Positions 1 through 11,283 of a DNA stretch of 64,000 bases are shown here, piece after piece. Both the position numbers and the translations under genes were made by a program. Numbering within the stretch: the first letter of the stretch is position 1; each line of letters starts with the position of its first letter. The notes under the pieces were generated by a model. That model was not told where the DNA came from, ran no database searches, and saw only the letters and a list, made by a program, of their open reading frames with translations. The stretch comes from Balamuthia mandrillaris (taxonomy: Eukaryota > Discosea > Longamoebia > Balamuthiidae): the NCBI GenBank assembly GCA_031835245.1, contig JAVKOQ010000284.1, positions 1 to 64,000 on the forward strand. The letters run 5' to 3'.

Positions 1-819
1 AAAAAAGTCAACTGTGTAATGCGTTGCAACTCCTTGGCCGCGATGCCCAGGAACGAAGTCATTCGAGAGCCTAACTGTTGCTGTTTTCATGAAAACAAAA
101 AAGATTGGGGAAAGGTGGAAGCGGTTGACGGCGTACCATGCCAAAGGATGGTGAAGTGTATAGGGGAAACCGTTCCCTCGCAGAGGGTAAAGGGAATGGT
201 TATGTTCTATTGTGTTAAGGAGTTTGGCAACTCTCCATGGTGATTGCTCCTAGGTGTAAGGTCTTCTACCGACGTACACACTCAGCAATCCTTCAACAAA
301 CCGAAGGAAGGTACTTTGTTAATGATAGGGTGTTCGGGTGAAAAGGAGGCTAAGTCGATCCTCCTACTACTTCGATACAAGCACAAGGTTTTGAAATGGT
401 GGTACTCTGCTATCAAGTTGGTAAGCTTGATGATAATTTTGATGCGAAGTAGCATGTGAAACATTTTTGCAACCCAAGGACTTCCGACCCTTGCTTTTCC
501 CCTTGATTTATTCACATACAACCATCAGCTTCTTTAAATAGCGACGGTGCAACGCAGGGCTACCATTTTGGTTTGCCTCGACTCGCAGTTTTCTTTGTGC
601 CAGAAAAAAACAAGAAAAAAAAAACACGTGCCTCAAGTTGTTGAATTTCGGCTGTTCGACTCCCGTCGATTACCTTTTTCTTTTTGTCGACATTTACTCT
701 GACTGCCTTCTGTTCGACTCGTTACGATAACACTTTTACTGGGTGTCGGCAAAATATATTTGCTTGAAAATTTTCCAAGAAAAGTAAAAAAGCAGCGAAA
801 TCTACCCACAAAAAGAGCG
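1..819. other. No recognisable gene; promoter of the downstream alkyltransferase at its right end
   Basis: I find no protein domain, tRNA or rRNA here. Short open frames exist in all directions but are interrupted by stops and match nothing I know. The last part is T/A-rich and carries one GTCGAC palindrome at 686-691, the motif that precedes several other genes in the window. The left two thirds could be a decayed mobile element or a non-coding RNA, but nothing in the sequence decides this. Confidence 0.4.
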
Positions 820-1964
820 ATGGAAGGGACTAGCGCAACAGCGTCTCCTCGGCGGGCCTCCTCCCCTTTGCGAGGAGACTTTTTGTTGTACAAGGACCTC
901 CCGCTGGTCTACACGGAGTGGACGTTGGACTGGCGAACGGCTGTGCCGGAACTGCAGGACTTTGCCAACCTCAACGCTTTGGCTCCACTTCGTTTGTTGC
1001 TTGCTGCGGATGAGGAAGGGCTCTACATGGTTCACTTTTGCACGTCTTATCCACGCAACCAAAGCGGCATTCCTCCGGCCTGGCGCTTTGTTCCTTGCAA
1101 CGAATCGAACCCTGAGGCGCTCTCTCAGAAGGTTCCTTCTCCCTTTTCTTTTTTACTTTTTTTTATTTATTTTTCTTTTTTTAAACTTTTTCTTTTTTTC
1201 TTTTGTTACTTTTTCTTTTATTTATTTTTCTTCTTTTAAACTTTTTCTTTTTTTCTTTTTCTTTTATTTATTTTTCTTTTTCTTTTTTTCTGTTATTTAT
1301 TTTTTCTTTTTTCTCTTTTTTTTCTGCTTTTCCAGTCTCCCATTTTGCATCGTGCAATAACACAACTGCAAGAATACTTTGGTGGAGAACGGCTTCAGTT
1401 CGACCTCCCATTCAAGCATCCTTTTGCTACTGACTTTCAAAAGGTCCTTGTCTTGTCTTGTCTTGTCTTGGCGAACCGCTATAACGTTTGTTGTTTTGTT
1501 TTGTTGTTAGTCGGTTTGGCAGCACCTCCAAACCATCCCGTTTGGGACCACCACATCGTATAGCGCCATTGCGAGAACCATTGGCAAACCTAAAGCTGTC
1601 CGGTAGGTCATTTCAATTTGCTTTCTTCTTTGTCCTTTGTTATTTCTTGCTTTTTCGTTCCATCATTCCTCTTTGCCTATCTACTTACTGTTTTCCCTCT
1701 CAAAGAGCTGTGGGGACGAGTAATGGAGCCAACCCATTGGGCATCTGCGTGCCCTGCCATCGGGTGATTGGGGCGGATGGCTCACTTCGCGGCTTCAGTG
1801 GAGGATTGGACAACAAAAGAGCCCTCCTCCACTTTGAGCAAAAAGTGAAGCAGAGAAAGATGGAGGAGAAACAACACAAGAAACGGGGAAGAGAAGCAGA
1901 AGAGAAGAAGAAGAAGGCATGCTCTATGGATGATAGCAAACTCGCAAAGCTAACTAACAAATAA
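820..1964 (+). CDS. MGMT: Methylated-DNA--protein-cysteine S-methyltransferase (O6-alkylguanine repair)
   Basis: Suicide repair enzyme that moves the alkyl group from O6-alkylguanine to its own cysteine, acting in the nucleus. Four exons: 820-1131, 1336-1443, 1511-1602 and 1706-1964, giving 256 residues. The active-site motif PCHRV lies near residue 188, preceded by the helix-turn-helix recognition segment [13 protein letters not shown] and by the conserved Ala-Val-Gly and Asn-Pro stretches. The order matches Ogt/MGMT. The N-terminal domain is weakly conserved, as usual, and a lysine/glutamate-rich tail of about 45 residues follows the catalytic core. Intron 1 is almost pure T/C. The stop at 1962-1964 lies inside the 3' end of the convergent F-box gene. 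I chose the ATG at 820 because the frame upstream of it is low-complexity. Function is certain from the motif; the exact start is likely. Confidence 0.93.
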
Positions 1965-4679
1965 CGCATTTCTTTTCGTTGCTGCGGGGAAAGGAAGCTG
2001 GAGGCTCATCACCACTGCCACTGCCACCACCACCGCCACCGCGATAATAATGATACCGATGCATAAAAGGTGATGGTGAGGAGCCTCCTATGTAAAAATT
2101 GCTCCTCTGATAGCTTGGCACCATCTCATCTTCTTCACCCTCTTCATCCTCGTCGTCACCGCTCAACTCCAAGCTAAAGGGCTTGCCCTCCGCCGTTGCC
2201 GCTGCCCATGCTGACTGAACTGTTCTTCTATTCGCTTCTCTTCCATCCTTTCGTTGTCTATATCGACGACCTCGAAAGTTCCAGACCTTGAGCGTGCGGT
2301 CGGCGGAGCCGCTGATGATCTTCTCGTCATCAAACTGAAGGCTTGCAACGGACTCGGAGTGGCCATGGAGAGTGTTGACCACCTTCTTGGTATGGATGTC
2401 CCAGATGTGGATGGACTTGTCGGTGCTTCCGCTCACTATCTTGTCTTCGTCGAATTGGATGGCCCAAACGGCGGAAGTATGAGCCTGGAGGGTGTCCGTG
2501 CATTCTCCGGTTTGGATGTCCCATATCTTTATCTGTTGGTCTCCACTGCCGCTTATCTAAATTATGTGAAGCTTATTGTCAAACTACACGAGAAGAGAAG
2601 AGAAACGACGATAGAAGAATGAACAAGACAAACGGATAATAAACACTAAAGAAGAGGAACAAGAAGAAAAAGCAAGAAGTGTAGAAGAAGAAGAACAAGC
2701 ACAAGCACAAGCACAAGAGGAACAAACACAAGAAGAAGAACAAGAACAACATATGGAATACCACGAACAACAATTGTCATGAACAAGAAGAACAAGCAAG
2801 AAGTGGAAGAAGAGGGACATCAACAGATGAAAAGAATAAGTACAATTTTTTCGTGGTCGTATTGGAGGCAGTAGACGTAGTGAGAATGGCCACTGAGCAC
2901 GTTGCGGCATCGCCCCTTCCGTTGATCCCAGATGCGGATGGTGTTGTCCGGATGAGCCGCACAGCTTACCACCTTTTCTTTATCAAACTGCAAGTCGTAG
3001 ACATAATGCCTATGTTTACAATATAGCGTTTTAACAACCTTGTTTGAAACAAAAGCTTTGATGAATTGTTCTAGGATGGGAATACGAACGTATGCCCAGT
3101 AAGTGTTCTAAGACACTTTTTGGAGTGAAGGTCCCATATCTTCAACGTGTGATCGAAGCCGCCACTGCTCATTCTCATGTGGTGAGAAAAGAGGAAGAGA
3201 ATGGAAACATTCACCGAGGAAGGAGAAATAGAACAAACCTTACGATATTTTCCTCATCGAACCGCATGCACCACACTTTGTCGGAGTGGCCTCGCAGGGT
3301 GCGCATGCATTTGCCTGTCTCAATGTCCCATACCTTTATGGTCTGGTCTTGGCTGCAGCTGACCACCTTGCTATCATCAAATCGTACACAGTAGACCTTC
3401 CCTTTGTGCATCCGTGTAAGAGAGAATGAAGGGGAGAAGGAAGAAGGACGGAGGAAGGAGGAAGAAGGACGGAGGAAGGAGGAAGAACAAACGGAAGAGG
3501 GATTGAGGCGAGAGTAAGGGAGAAGAGCGATGAAACAAATGAGCAAACCTCGGTGTCCCTGAAGGGTTCTAAGGCACTGGCCAGTATGAACGTTCCATAT
3601 TTTGATGCTTCGGTCTTTGGAGCCGCTAACAATGAGCCTCTCGTTGAAACGGACTTTAAGCACGTCCGCCTTATGACCGGTGAGCGTCGTGACCCCTGGG
3701 CGATACGTAGGAGCCATCCAGGTCTTGTTCACACATGATTTATACAGGTAGACTCGCTTCCAAGAAGTTCTCACGTTGCCGTCGTTGTAGGGAGATGGTG
3801 ACGGCCCACCACCGAGCGAAGAAGCGGACGAAGATGGAGAACCTGCTAAAGTCTTGTTCGGCCATCTATGCTCACAAAAGCCACGCGTCTATGTCATCTT
3901 CGGATAGAACCTTTTTGTTGAGCAACAGACAACAAAGGCGTGACGTTCAGACGCAGAGAAAGAGGGAAGGAAAGAGCAGCAGGACGGAAGCCGAAAAGGC
4001 AAAGGAAGAATACCAGCAGCTTGCGGCACACCAGCGCGATGGTGCCCAGTTCTTGCAGTTCCAAATACGAAAGGATGTAAAGGAACAATTCATCGGGAAA
4101 GTCGGCAAGACACGCCGCTGGTTCACCTTCAGCTCCACCACAGTCACGGCCTTGAATCAGCTCTGCTGTTGTTTTCAGCTTCGTGTGCTTCCTCCGAAGG
4201 AGGTGGCTGATAAGAGGTCTCTCCTTTTCTTTTTCTTTCTCTTTTGCCTGCTTTTTTTCGTCATCCTCTTGTGCTACTCGTTCGATCTCATCCCTATTCT
4301 GGTGTTGTGGTCGTTGCCATTGTTCGAAAGCTTCCGCACGCTCTTGTTCTGCTTCTTTCAGTTCTTCATCGTCAAAGCCACCAGCAGCACCAACTTTGTC
4401 TTTGCTACCGGAAACGCTTGCTGCTTTGTTGAGGTGATGGGCGGGAGCAAACAAAGAAGGCAGAGGGAGCTTCCTTCTTCTTTTTTGTTTGTTGTTGGAG
4501 GCAGGCAACGAAGGAGCAGCGGCGGTCGCTCGTGAGCTCCATGACTTGTTTCGTCCAGGAGAAGGAGAGCTGGCGGTGGTGGGGGTCGACGTATATTGCC
4601 CCCCGTCCATGTGGGAGAAAGAGGAGGAGGAGGAGGAGGAGGAAGAGCTTTCCTCTGTTGCTGCTGGTTCTTCGTTCAT
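1954..4679 (-). CDS. F-box / seven-WD40 protein with C-terminal CaaX box (FBXW7/Cdc4-like SCF receptor)
   Basis: Substrate receptor of an SCF ubiquitin ligase by architecture. Six exons (4679-4014, 3870-3549, 3401-3239, 3167-3090, 3009-2844, 2556-1954) give 665 residues. The N-terminus is Ser-rich then charged. An F-box (starting [14 protein letters not shown], near residue 195) is followed by a tryptophan-containing linker and exactly seven WD repeats, each ending IWD, VWD, IWN or VWN. Several introns fall at the same place within repeats, just before the SGS strand. After repeat seven comes an acidic and glycine-rich tail ending KKCVIC, which fits a C-a-a-X prenylation signal. FBXW7, Cdc4 and Met30 share the F-box plus WD40 plan, but I know of no CaaX box in them. 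The promoter side holds GTCGAC at 4785-4790. The 3' end overlaps the convergent MGMT gene by 11 bases. The target substrate cannot be predicted. Confidence 0.92.
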
Positions 4680-4944
4680 TGTGTTTTGGTTTTTTGTGAA
4701 CCAAAACGCTCTCTGGTTCTTTTTTGTTCAATGAACCGGTGGCTCTCAGATCCACCAATACGACAAGAGATCCAATATGCGAAAGTCGACAAAATAAGGA
4801 CGAACACGTCACGAAAGTCTGAAAAAATAGCTCTTATGATTTTCGATTGGCGAATTGAAACTCGTTACTGTAGAGATTGATCTTCCATTAATTGCCACGT
4901 ATGTATCTACCAAATAAAGCAATTAATGATGTAGGATTGGGATT

Positions 4945-6926
4945 ATGGCCAACAAAAAAAAAGAGCGGGAAAAAATTAAAACGTTCGAAGAAAGATGCAC
5001 CAAACAAGGGTACGTCTTTGCTCCTCCTCCTTTCCTCCTGCTCCTTCTCGCTGTCTCTTCTCCTTTGCTGTTGCACGTCGTTCCACCACCTCCACCACGA
5101 GCTTCTTCTCCCACCACCACCTCCACCATGGTGGCTACCAACCTCACTCTCGTGTTACACGACAGCTATCCCAGTTCTTCCCGGCCTTGAAGGCCTCCGC
5201 TCCGCAGGGAGAAGAGGACGCCAAGAAAAAAGTAGCAGCAGCAGCCGAAAAAGATGAGCTCAATGAAAAAAAGGACTCGATCGCCACAACAACCATCACC
5301 ACCACCACCACGACAACGACAAGCAAGCCCTTGCCAAGGTCTTTGTCCATCCCGAAGAGCATCCTACGGGTCCCTTCTCCTCCGCCTTGCAAGGTGGCTT
5401 CCCCTTCATCATCCGCTGCCCAAGAGTTTGTGGTGCCGCTACACAAAGCAGCCGCAGTGGAGAGAGAGAAAGGGGGAGAGGCAAAAGAGAAAGGGAAGGA
5501 GAATGTGGAGAAGGAGAAAGAGAAAGAAGAAGATGAACAGAAAAGAGTAAGTGGACAAAAGAGAAAACAAGCACCACGTGAGGAGGAGGAGGAAGCAGAA
5601 GAAGACAGAGGAAAAGTGGTAGAACAACAAATGCCTCCAAACAAAAGAAGGACATTGCACCGAGCGTTGTCTTCGCCGCTTCTCAACGTGAACGATGCTC
5701 TTCTCTCCAAACGAAAAAGCGTTACCAAGCATTTGATAGCACAGCACCAGCAAAAACTACAGCAGCAACGTGCGCTGGTCACAGAGTCGAGAAAAGAAGA
5801 GCAGGCAAAGAAGAAGCAACGTGGAGGGGAAGAGGAAAAGGGCGAAGCAGCGGAAGAAGAACGAGAGGACAGATCCACCAGCCAGTTGCTGAGAGAGCAC
5901 AGGACGCAATGCGGCAGAATTTTGCAAGTACGCCATGGAGATATCACGGGAGAGGCGGTGGATACCATCGTGAATGCTGCCAACACCCATTTGGCGCATG
6001 GTGCTGGCGTTGCTGGTGCCATTATGAGATCCGGCGGATGGTCAGCCTTTTGCTTTTCTGATGTTCTCCTTCCTCTTTATCAACCTTCTTGCCTCTTTTC
6101 TTCTCCGTTATGAAAAAACAGGAAAGTTCAAAGCGAAAGCGATGAGTGGGTACGAAAGCATGGTCCAGTTGCAACTGGTAACGTTGCAGGTACGTTTTTA
6201 CTGATGTTTTCTCTCTCTCTCTAAAGTGGTTACTGATGAGTGTTAAACAGTCACGGGACCAGGACGCATGTCCAACATTCGGTGCATCATCCATGCGGTA
6301 GGGCCCATTTGTTTCCGCTCCAACAAAGCGGAGATGGTGGAGAAGGATGCTGAGTTACGTAGCGCTGTTCTTAATTCGTTGCTCAAAGCTACTGAATTAG
6401 GCCTTCGCTCCATCGCCATTCCTGGTTATTCGCTCTCTCTGTTTCTCTCTCTCTCTTAACCTTTTTGTTGCTGACTCTCGCTTTTTCTGCAGCTATATCT
6501 TCTGGTATATTTGGATACCCAAAGGTTTCTATCTCTCTTGATCAGTTTAATCTTCTTTCCTCTCTTCTCACTTTCTCATTATGTGCTCAATTTTAATGGA
6601 ATGTAGCCCCGTTGTGCCACCATGCTTTTCGGTATGTCCTCTTTTGCTAATGCCCTTTTTTTACCCTTTATCTCATCTTTTTTTTTTCATATTGAAACAA
6701 AGACACGGTGGCAGAGTTTCTCAAAGAGCATCCAGAGAGCAGCCTCCGAGAAGTCCGTTTCACCAACTGGGACAAACCCACCGTTGTTATTTTCATGGAA
6801 GAGTTTGATCGTCGTTTCGGCCAAACAGCATCGTCGTCATCCTCCTCTTCAAACCACAAGAAGGAAGAACAGCCGAAAGAAAAGGACAAGGAAGAAGACT
6901 CTTCTTCTTACAAATCTTCGCTTTAA
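4945..6926 (+). CDS. Macro-domain protein (ADP-ribose binding / mono-ADP-ribosyl hydrolase type)
   Basis: Proposed exons 4945-5009, 5102-6040, 6122-6189, 6251-6424, 6493-6524, 6607-6631 and 6703-6926 give 508 residues. The first 320 residues are Lys/Glu/Ser-rich and probably disordered, with several basic nuclear-signal-like clusters. A macro domain fills the C-terminal part: GDIT then VNAANTHLAHGAG (ADP-ribose loop), the stretch ESDEWVRKHGPVATGNVAVT, then IIHAVGP, and AISSGIFGYPK for the phosphate loop. These are the family's canonical blocks and the key Asn and Gly residues are present, so binding of ADP-ribose and possibly hydrolysis are expected. Several exons are tiny (32 and 25 bases), yet the joins rebuild the domain exactly. 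The first exon and its acceptor at 5102 are the weakest part; translation could begin elsewhere. A short Glu/Lys-rich tail follows the domain. Confidence 0.88.
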
Positions 6927-6987
6927 TTGAACTACTAATTGACAAAAACATGTACAAAACAGAAAATAACAGAAACTAGGGGTTTAG

Positions 6988-8522
6988 TTACTCATCTTTG
7001 CCTTTGCTCTTCATCGTGGAGCTCGGCAACAAGAACGACATATCCGGTGCTCCTCCTTTCTTCTTCTTTCTCTGCTGCGATGATGAAGAAGCACCTCCTC
7101 CATTTCCTTCCAGGAACGACGCATACTTGTCCCTCCTGTTCGGTGTAAACTCGCTAGGCACCACGATGGTGCTGTTGTGCTCCGCCGAGATCTCCGTCAA
7201 CGTTTGGTAGTACCTCAACTGCAAGGCGATCGGGTTTCTCGCCATCACCTCCGCCGCCTCCGACAGCGTGGCCGCCGCCTCCTTCTCCGCCTTGGCCGTG
7301 ATGATCTTGGCAGAGCCCTCCCGCGTGGCCTCCGCCACGGCCGCCATGGTTCTCTGCATGTCCACCGGGATGACCAGGTCCTTGATCTCTACCGCCGAGA
7401 CGAAGATGCCCCACCCATCCGTCGCCGCATCAATGAGCTCGGTGAGGTGCGTGTTGACGCCGTGGCGATCGGAGAAGAGCTCGTCGAGGGTGACCTCGCC
7501 CACCACCGTGCGGAGGGTGGACTGCGCAAAGTTGGTGGTGGCCTGGCAAAAGTCGGAGACGTTGAAGAGGGCCTTGCGGATGTCCTCGATGCGATAGTAG
7601 ATCACTGCGTTGATTTCGACGGGCACCTGTTCGTTCTGGATGTTAGCAAGAGAGAGAAAAGAAGGAGGAACGGAGGAAGGAAGGACGAAGAAAGAAGAAA
7701 GGAAGAAAAGCGAAAGGAAAGGGGAAGAAAAGAAGGAAGAGGAAGAACGTACGTTATCTCTGGTGAGCATGTTTTGTTTGGGCACATCGAGCGTTCGGGT
7801 TTGGATGTCTTCGATCCGGAACTGTTCTGTGCCAGTGTTGTAATGGTACGTTCCTTTTTTGTGGTGCCGTCAAGGTTAGAAATAGAATACGCTCACGCAG
7901 CATTACAGAGAGAAGAAGGACAAGAAGAAAAGGAGCAAAGACAGAAGCAAAAGAAGCAAAAGAAGAAGAAGCATATGCTGAAGAGAAACACAGGAAGAGG
8001 GAAGAAGAAAGAACAAGAAGACGAACCAGGCCCAACAATGCGGTGGAGCTTGCCATACCGAATGACGGCAGCCCTCTGTCCCTCCCTCACCCGAATGACC
8101 GGCCCGCAGCCGAGCACGCCGCAAGGGCAGCACAGCACGGTGTTGAGGTAGCCCCGGATGGCCAGCATGCTCTTGAAGATGTTGGAGCAGCCGTCGTTGT
8201 CCAGGTCCTCCTCGTAGTCGTTGTACTCGGTGACGGCTCCTTTCCTCTCCTTCTTTGCGGCGCTGCGTCGCATGCCCCTCGGCGCGGAGGGCCCCTTTGT
8301 CGAGCCCTCTTCATCCTCTTGCAGAGATAGGGAGTCATCGTCGTCGTCGTCAACACCAATGTCGTCGTCTTTCCGCGCTTTTGCTTTGGTGGCAGAGGAA
8401 GACAAAGAGGCTGGAGCTTCAGCTTTTTGGCCGCTGGCGGTGAGAGGGGCGTCTTCCTCCGTCTCAGAAGCAGAGGAGGAGGAGGAAGAAGAAGAGGATA
8501 AACGTTCTTTTTCGCTGCTCAT
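6988..8522 (-). CDS. Stomatin/SPFH-domain protein, paralogue A
   Basis: Membrane-scaffold protein of the stomatin (band 7/SPFH) family. Exons 8522-8027, 7853-7753 and 7626-6988 give 411 residues. About 110 Ser/Asp-rich residues precede a conserved block with the motif LCCPCGVLGCGP, whose cysteines and hydrophobicity suggest a palmitoylated monotopic membrane segment. The SPFH core follows (EGQRAAVIRYGK, GTYHYN, INAVIYYRIEDI, then AVAEATREGSAKIITAKAE of the oligomerising coiled coil). The C-terminus is Ser/Lys-rich. It is divergently transcribed from a clear paralogue 236 bases away (8759-9952), and both genes share the intron at the codon after Asp-Asn. Intron 1, inside the GPGTYHYN motif, is absent from the paralogue. 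The start at 8522 opens the conserved frame. Confidence 0.93.
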
Positions 8523-8758
8523 TATTTGCTGTTTGTTTTTTTTTATTGCGAAATATTTGACCCGATATCGACTTTTCCGATATGTAACGGTCAAACTTTT
8601 CGCTATAGAAGAAAGCTGCTTCTTGTTCCTTTCACTTTCTCCCCCAACCGCGTCCTTCCTATCCTTCCTTCCGGCTTCTTCTTTAAAGTGCCTTCACACA
8701 CTTTGTTGTTGTTTTCTTGCAAAACTTCCTCCCCCAAAAAAAACTCGGATCAAAGAAA

Positions 8759-9280
8759 ATGAGCTCTGGCGTCAAAGTGCCTCACAAATCCATGATGAAG
8801 AAAGCGGGCGGGGGAGCGGCGGCCACCAAGTACGAGGACTACCAAGAGGACTCGGACAACGACCTCTGCTCCAACATCTTTAAGAGCATGCAGCTGGCCC
8901 AAGGCATCTGCTGCACCGTCCTTTGCTGCCCCTGCGGCCTCCTGGGCGCGGGTCCCCTCAAGGTGGTGCCGGAGGGCTCTCGCGCGGTGGTCCTCCGCTA
9001 CGGCAAGTTCAGTCGCATCGTGGGGCCGGGCACGTATCATTACAACGTGGGCGTGGAGGAGTATCTCGTGGAGAGCGTCCAGGTCAGGACAATGGACTTG
9101 AGCCGGCAGGTCATGATGACCAAAGACAACGTTCGTGCCTTTATTTATTTTTGCTTTTTCTCCTGCTCTTTTCTCCCATTCTCTCCTTCTTCTTCGTTGT
9201 TCTTCGTTTTCTCGTTTTCCTCGTTCTCGTTCCGCTTATTTTGCTTCTATGTACCCTCGTTGTCTGCTTCTCTCTCTCTC

Positions 9281-9314
<34 letters not shown>

Positions 9315-9952
9315 CTGTGGTCTCTCTCACTCTTCCCTCTTCTCTGCTCTATATTCTTTTCTTCTCCGTTCTTATTTGCTTATCCTTTATTCTCTCTCTT
9401 GCCAATCATCAGGTGACAGTGGATGTGAACGCCGTGGTCTACTACCGCATAGCCGATATCCGCAAGGCCCTCTTCAACGTGCACAACTACTCCTACGCCA
9501 CCATGAACTTTGCCCAGAGCAGCCTCCGCACCGCCATCGGGGAGAACACCCTCGACGAGCTCTTCAACAACCGCGCCAAGATCGCCGAGTCCCTTCGCAG
9601 CTGCATCGACGAGGAGACGGACGAGTGGGGCATCGAGGTCTCGGACGTGGAGATCAAGGACCTGGAGATCCCGCCAAGCATGCAACGGGTCATGGCGGCC
9701 GTGGCAGAGGCCACCCGGGAGGGCTCCGCCAAGATCATCACCGCCAAGGCCGAGAGGCAGGCGGCCGACACTCTCTACGAGGCGGCTGAGATCATGGCCG
9801 AGAATCCCATCTCCCTGCAGCTGCGGTGGTTCCAGACGTTGGCTGAGATGGCTGGGGACCAGAACAAGACAATCATCATCCCTGGAGAGCTCACCAGCTT
9901 GGGAGGGCTTGTAGGGGGAGGTGCAAGCGATGCATTGAAGAAAGCGCTTTAA
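8759..9952 (+). CDS. Stomatin/SPFH-domain protein, paralogue B
   Basis: Two exons, 8759-9130 and 9413-9952, encode 303 residues, close to the usual length of stomatin (about 290). The N-terminus has YEDYQEDSDNDLCSNIFKSM, nearly the same as in paralogue A, then the cysteine motif VLCCPCGLLGAGP and the SPFH core with GPGTYHYN, VNAVVYYRIADI and AEATREGSAKIITAKAE. It lacks the long Ser/Asp-rich extension of paralogue A. The intron carries a (CT)n run near 9280-9312 and ends in CAG directly before the Val-Thr-Val-Asp strand. Codon usage is noticeably more G/C-rich at third positions than in neighbouring genes, which hints at high expression. Expected location is the cytoplasmic face of plasma or vesicle membranes as large oligomers. 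Confidence 0.94.
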
Positions 9953-10034
9953 GAGGAGAGACGATATAGAAACGGGAGGATATAGAACAACAACACATTT
10001 TTTTGTACAAAAGGAGAGTTTATTACAGTATATT

Positions 10035-11236
10035 TCAGCAACGCTTCAGGGTTGCCAGCCACTTCTCCTCTGCTTTTCTGAGCTTCACTTCCTGGAAGAT
10101 ATCCTCCAAAACATCCTGAGAAACCATTTGCTGCAATCCTTCTTCGCTCCACCCAACTTCCTCCCCCATCACCAGACGCACCACCCTTTCTTTGCAAAGC
10201 TCAAACAGGCGATCCGCTTCTGCTGCCCTCTTCTCTTTATTCCTTCCGCCAAACCATGCATGCCGCAGCAGTTGGGTCATGGACCATCTTTTCGTTGGGT
10301 CTCTGAGCAGCTGTCCCTCTACGATCTGTTTGGCGGCGGAGGAGAGCCGGGCGTAATGACGTCTCTCTTTGTCAAACCTGACCTCACAAATGTTTGTCAT
10401 GAGGGTCAAGGGTGAAAGCGACTGAAAGGGAGCCTCAAGGGTCAACATGTTGTAGAGAACCGCACCCAGCTGATACATGTTCACTGCTTTCAGGTCCAAG
10501 CTGCTTCTCTTTCCCTCATAGGCTTCAATAGGCTGAAACAGGAGGTTTCTTGTCTTCATGTGTGTGGAAAACACCTGTGTTGCGGATAGCCTGAAAGGTT
10601 TCACGTGAAACAGCTCAATCCTCCACTCGCTCCTGTCTTCATCGCGCTTTGGAAGAAGCAGCAGTAGCCTGGAAGGATGAAGCACAGCAGGAGCCAAGCC
10701 TTTGTGATGAAGAAAGTCCACAGCACAAGCGATCTTCCAAACAACTGTTTCATTTGCTCTTCCCAGCAGCTCTCTTCTATTCCTTCGTTCCGGTGGTGCT
10801 GTAGAAAGCATTCCAGGTCGATAGTCTCGTCATGTCTTGCCAGAAGAGACCGAAGCACGACATAGATTTGATGCTCCACTTCTTCCTCCACAATGACCTC
10901 CACCACTTCAACCAGTTGTGGAAAAGAGGGATGCCCTCGGCATAGATTCAACGTGCGTAGCTCCCACCGAAGCTTTGCGAGGTGCTGCGGCACGAACCTC
11001 AATCCAAGCAGCTGTCCCGCGTACCGTTGGCAGAGCACAAAGCGATTCTCTTCTGCATAGGCAAAACCTCCTTCGTAACGAATGGCCGAAAACATGGTTT
11101 TGCTTTGACTTTCCAGTTGGAGTCGGTGAACGTAGCTTTGGGCAAAGGCGGACTGGGATAAAGTTCGTCGAGGCCATGACGGGTTCCAATAGTCCACCAA
11201 GTCGAATGCACTCTTGAGACTACGTTCTTTCTCCAT
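10035..11236 (-). pseudogene. Protein-kinase-like gene without catalytic motifs, interrupted by a one-base frameshift
   Basis: The region reads as one kinase-fold protein of about 400 residues if one base is restored near 10745; the frame from 11236 to about 10750 covers the N-lobe and the frame from about 10755 to 10035 the C-lobe. Downstream motifs are typical of a kinase C-lobe: YQLGAVLYNMLTLEAPF, LSSAAKQIVEGQLLRDPTKR, LLRHAWF. The catalytic loop reads APAVLHPSRLLLL where HRD-xxxxN should be, and no DFG triplet is seen, so the fold is a pseudokinase even with the frame intact. No GT-AG pair explains the shift. It may be a real inactivating indel, a sequencing error, or less likely programmed -1 frameshifting. 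Residues around RWELRTLNLCRGHPSFPQLVEV resemble the helix-C to strand-5 region. Not assigned to a kinase family. Confidence 0.7.
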
Positions 11237-11283
11237 TTTGGTGTTATTAATGCTAATTAATTAGACTGCTGTAACAGAAAGTG

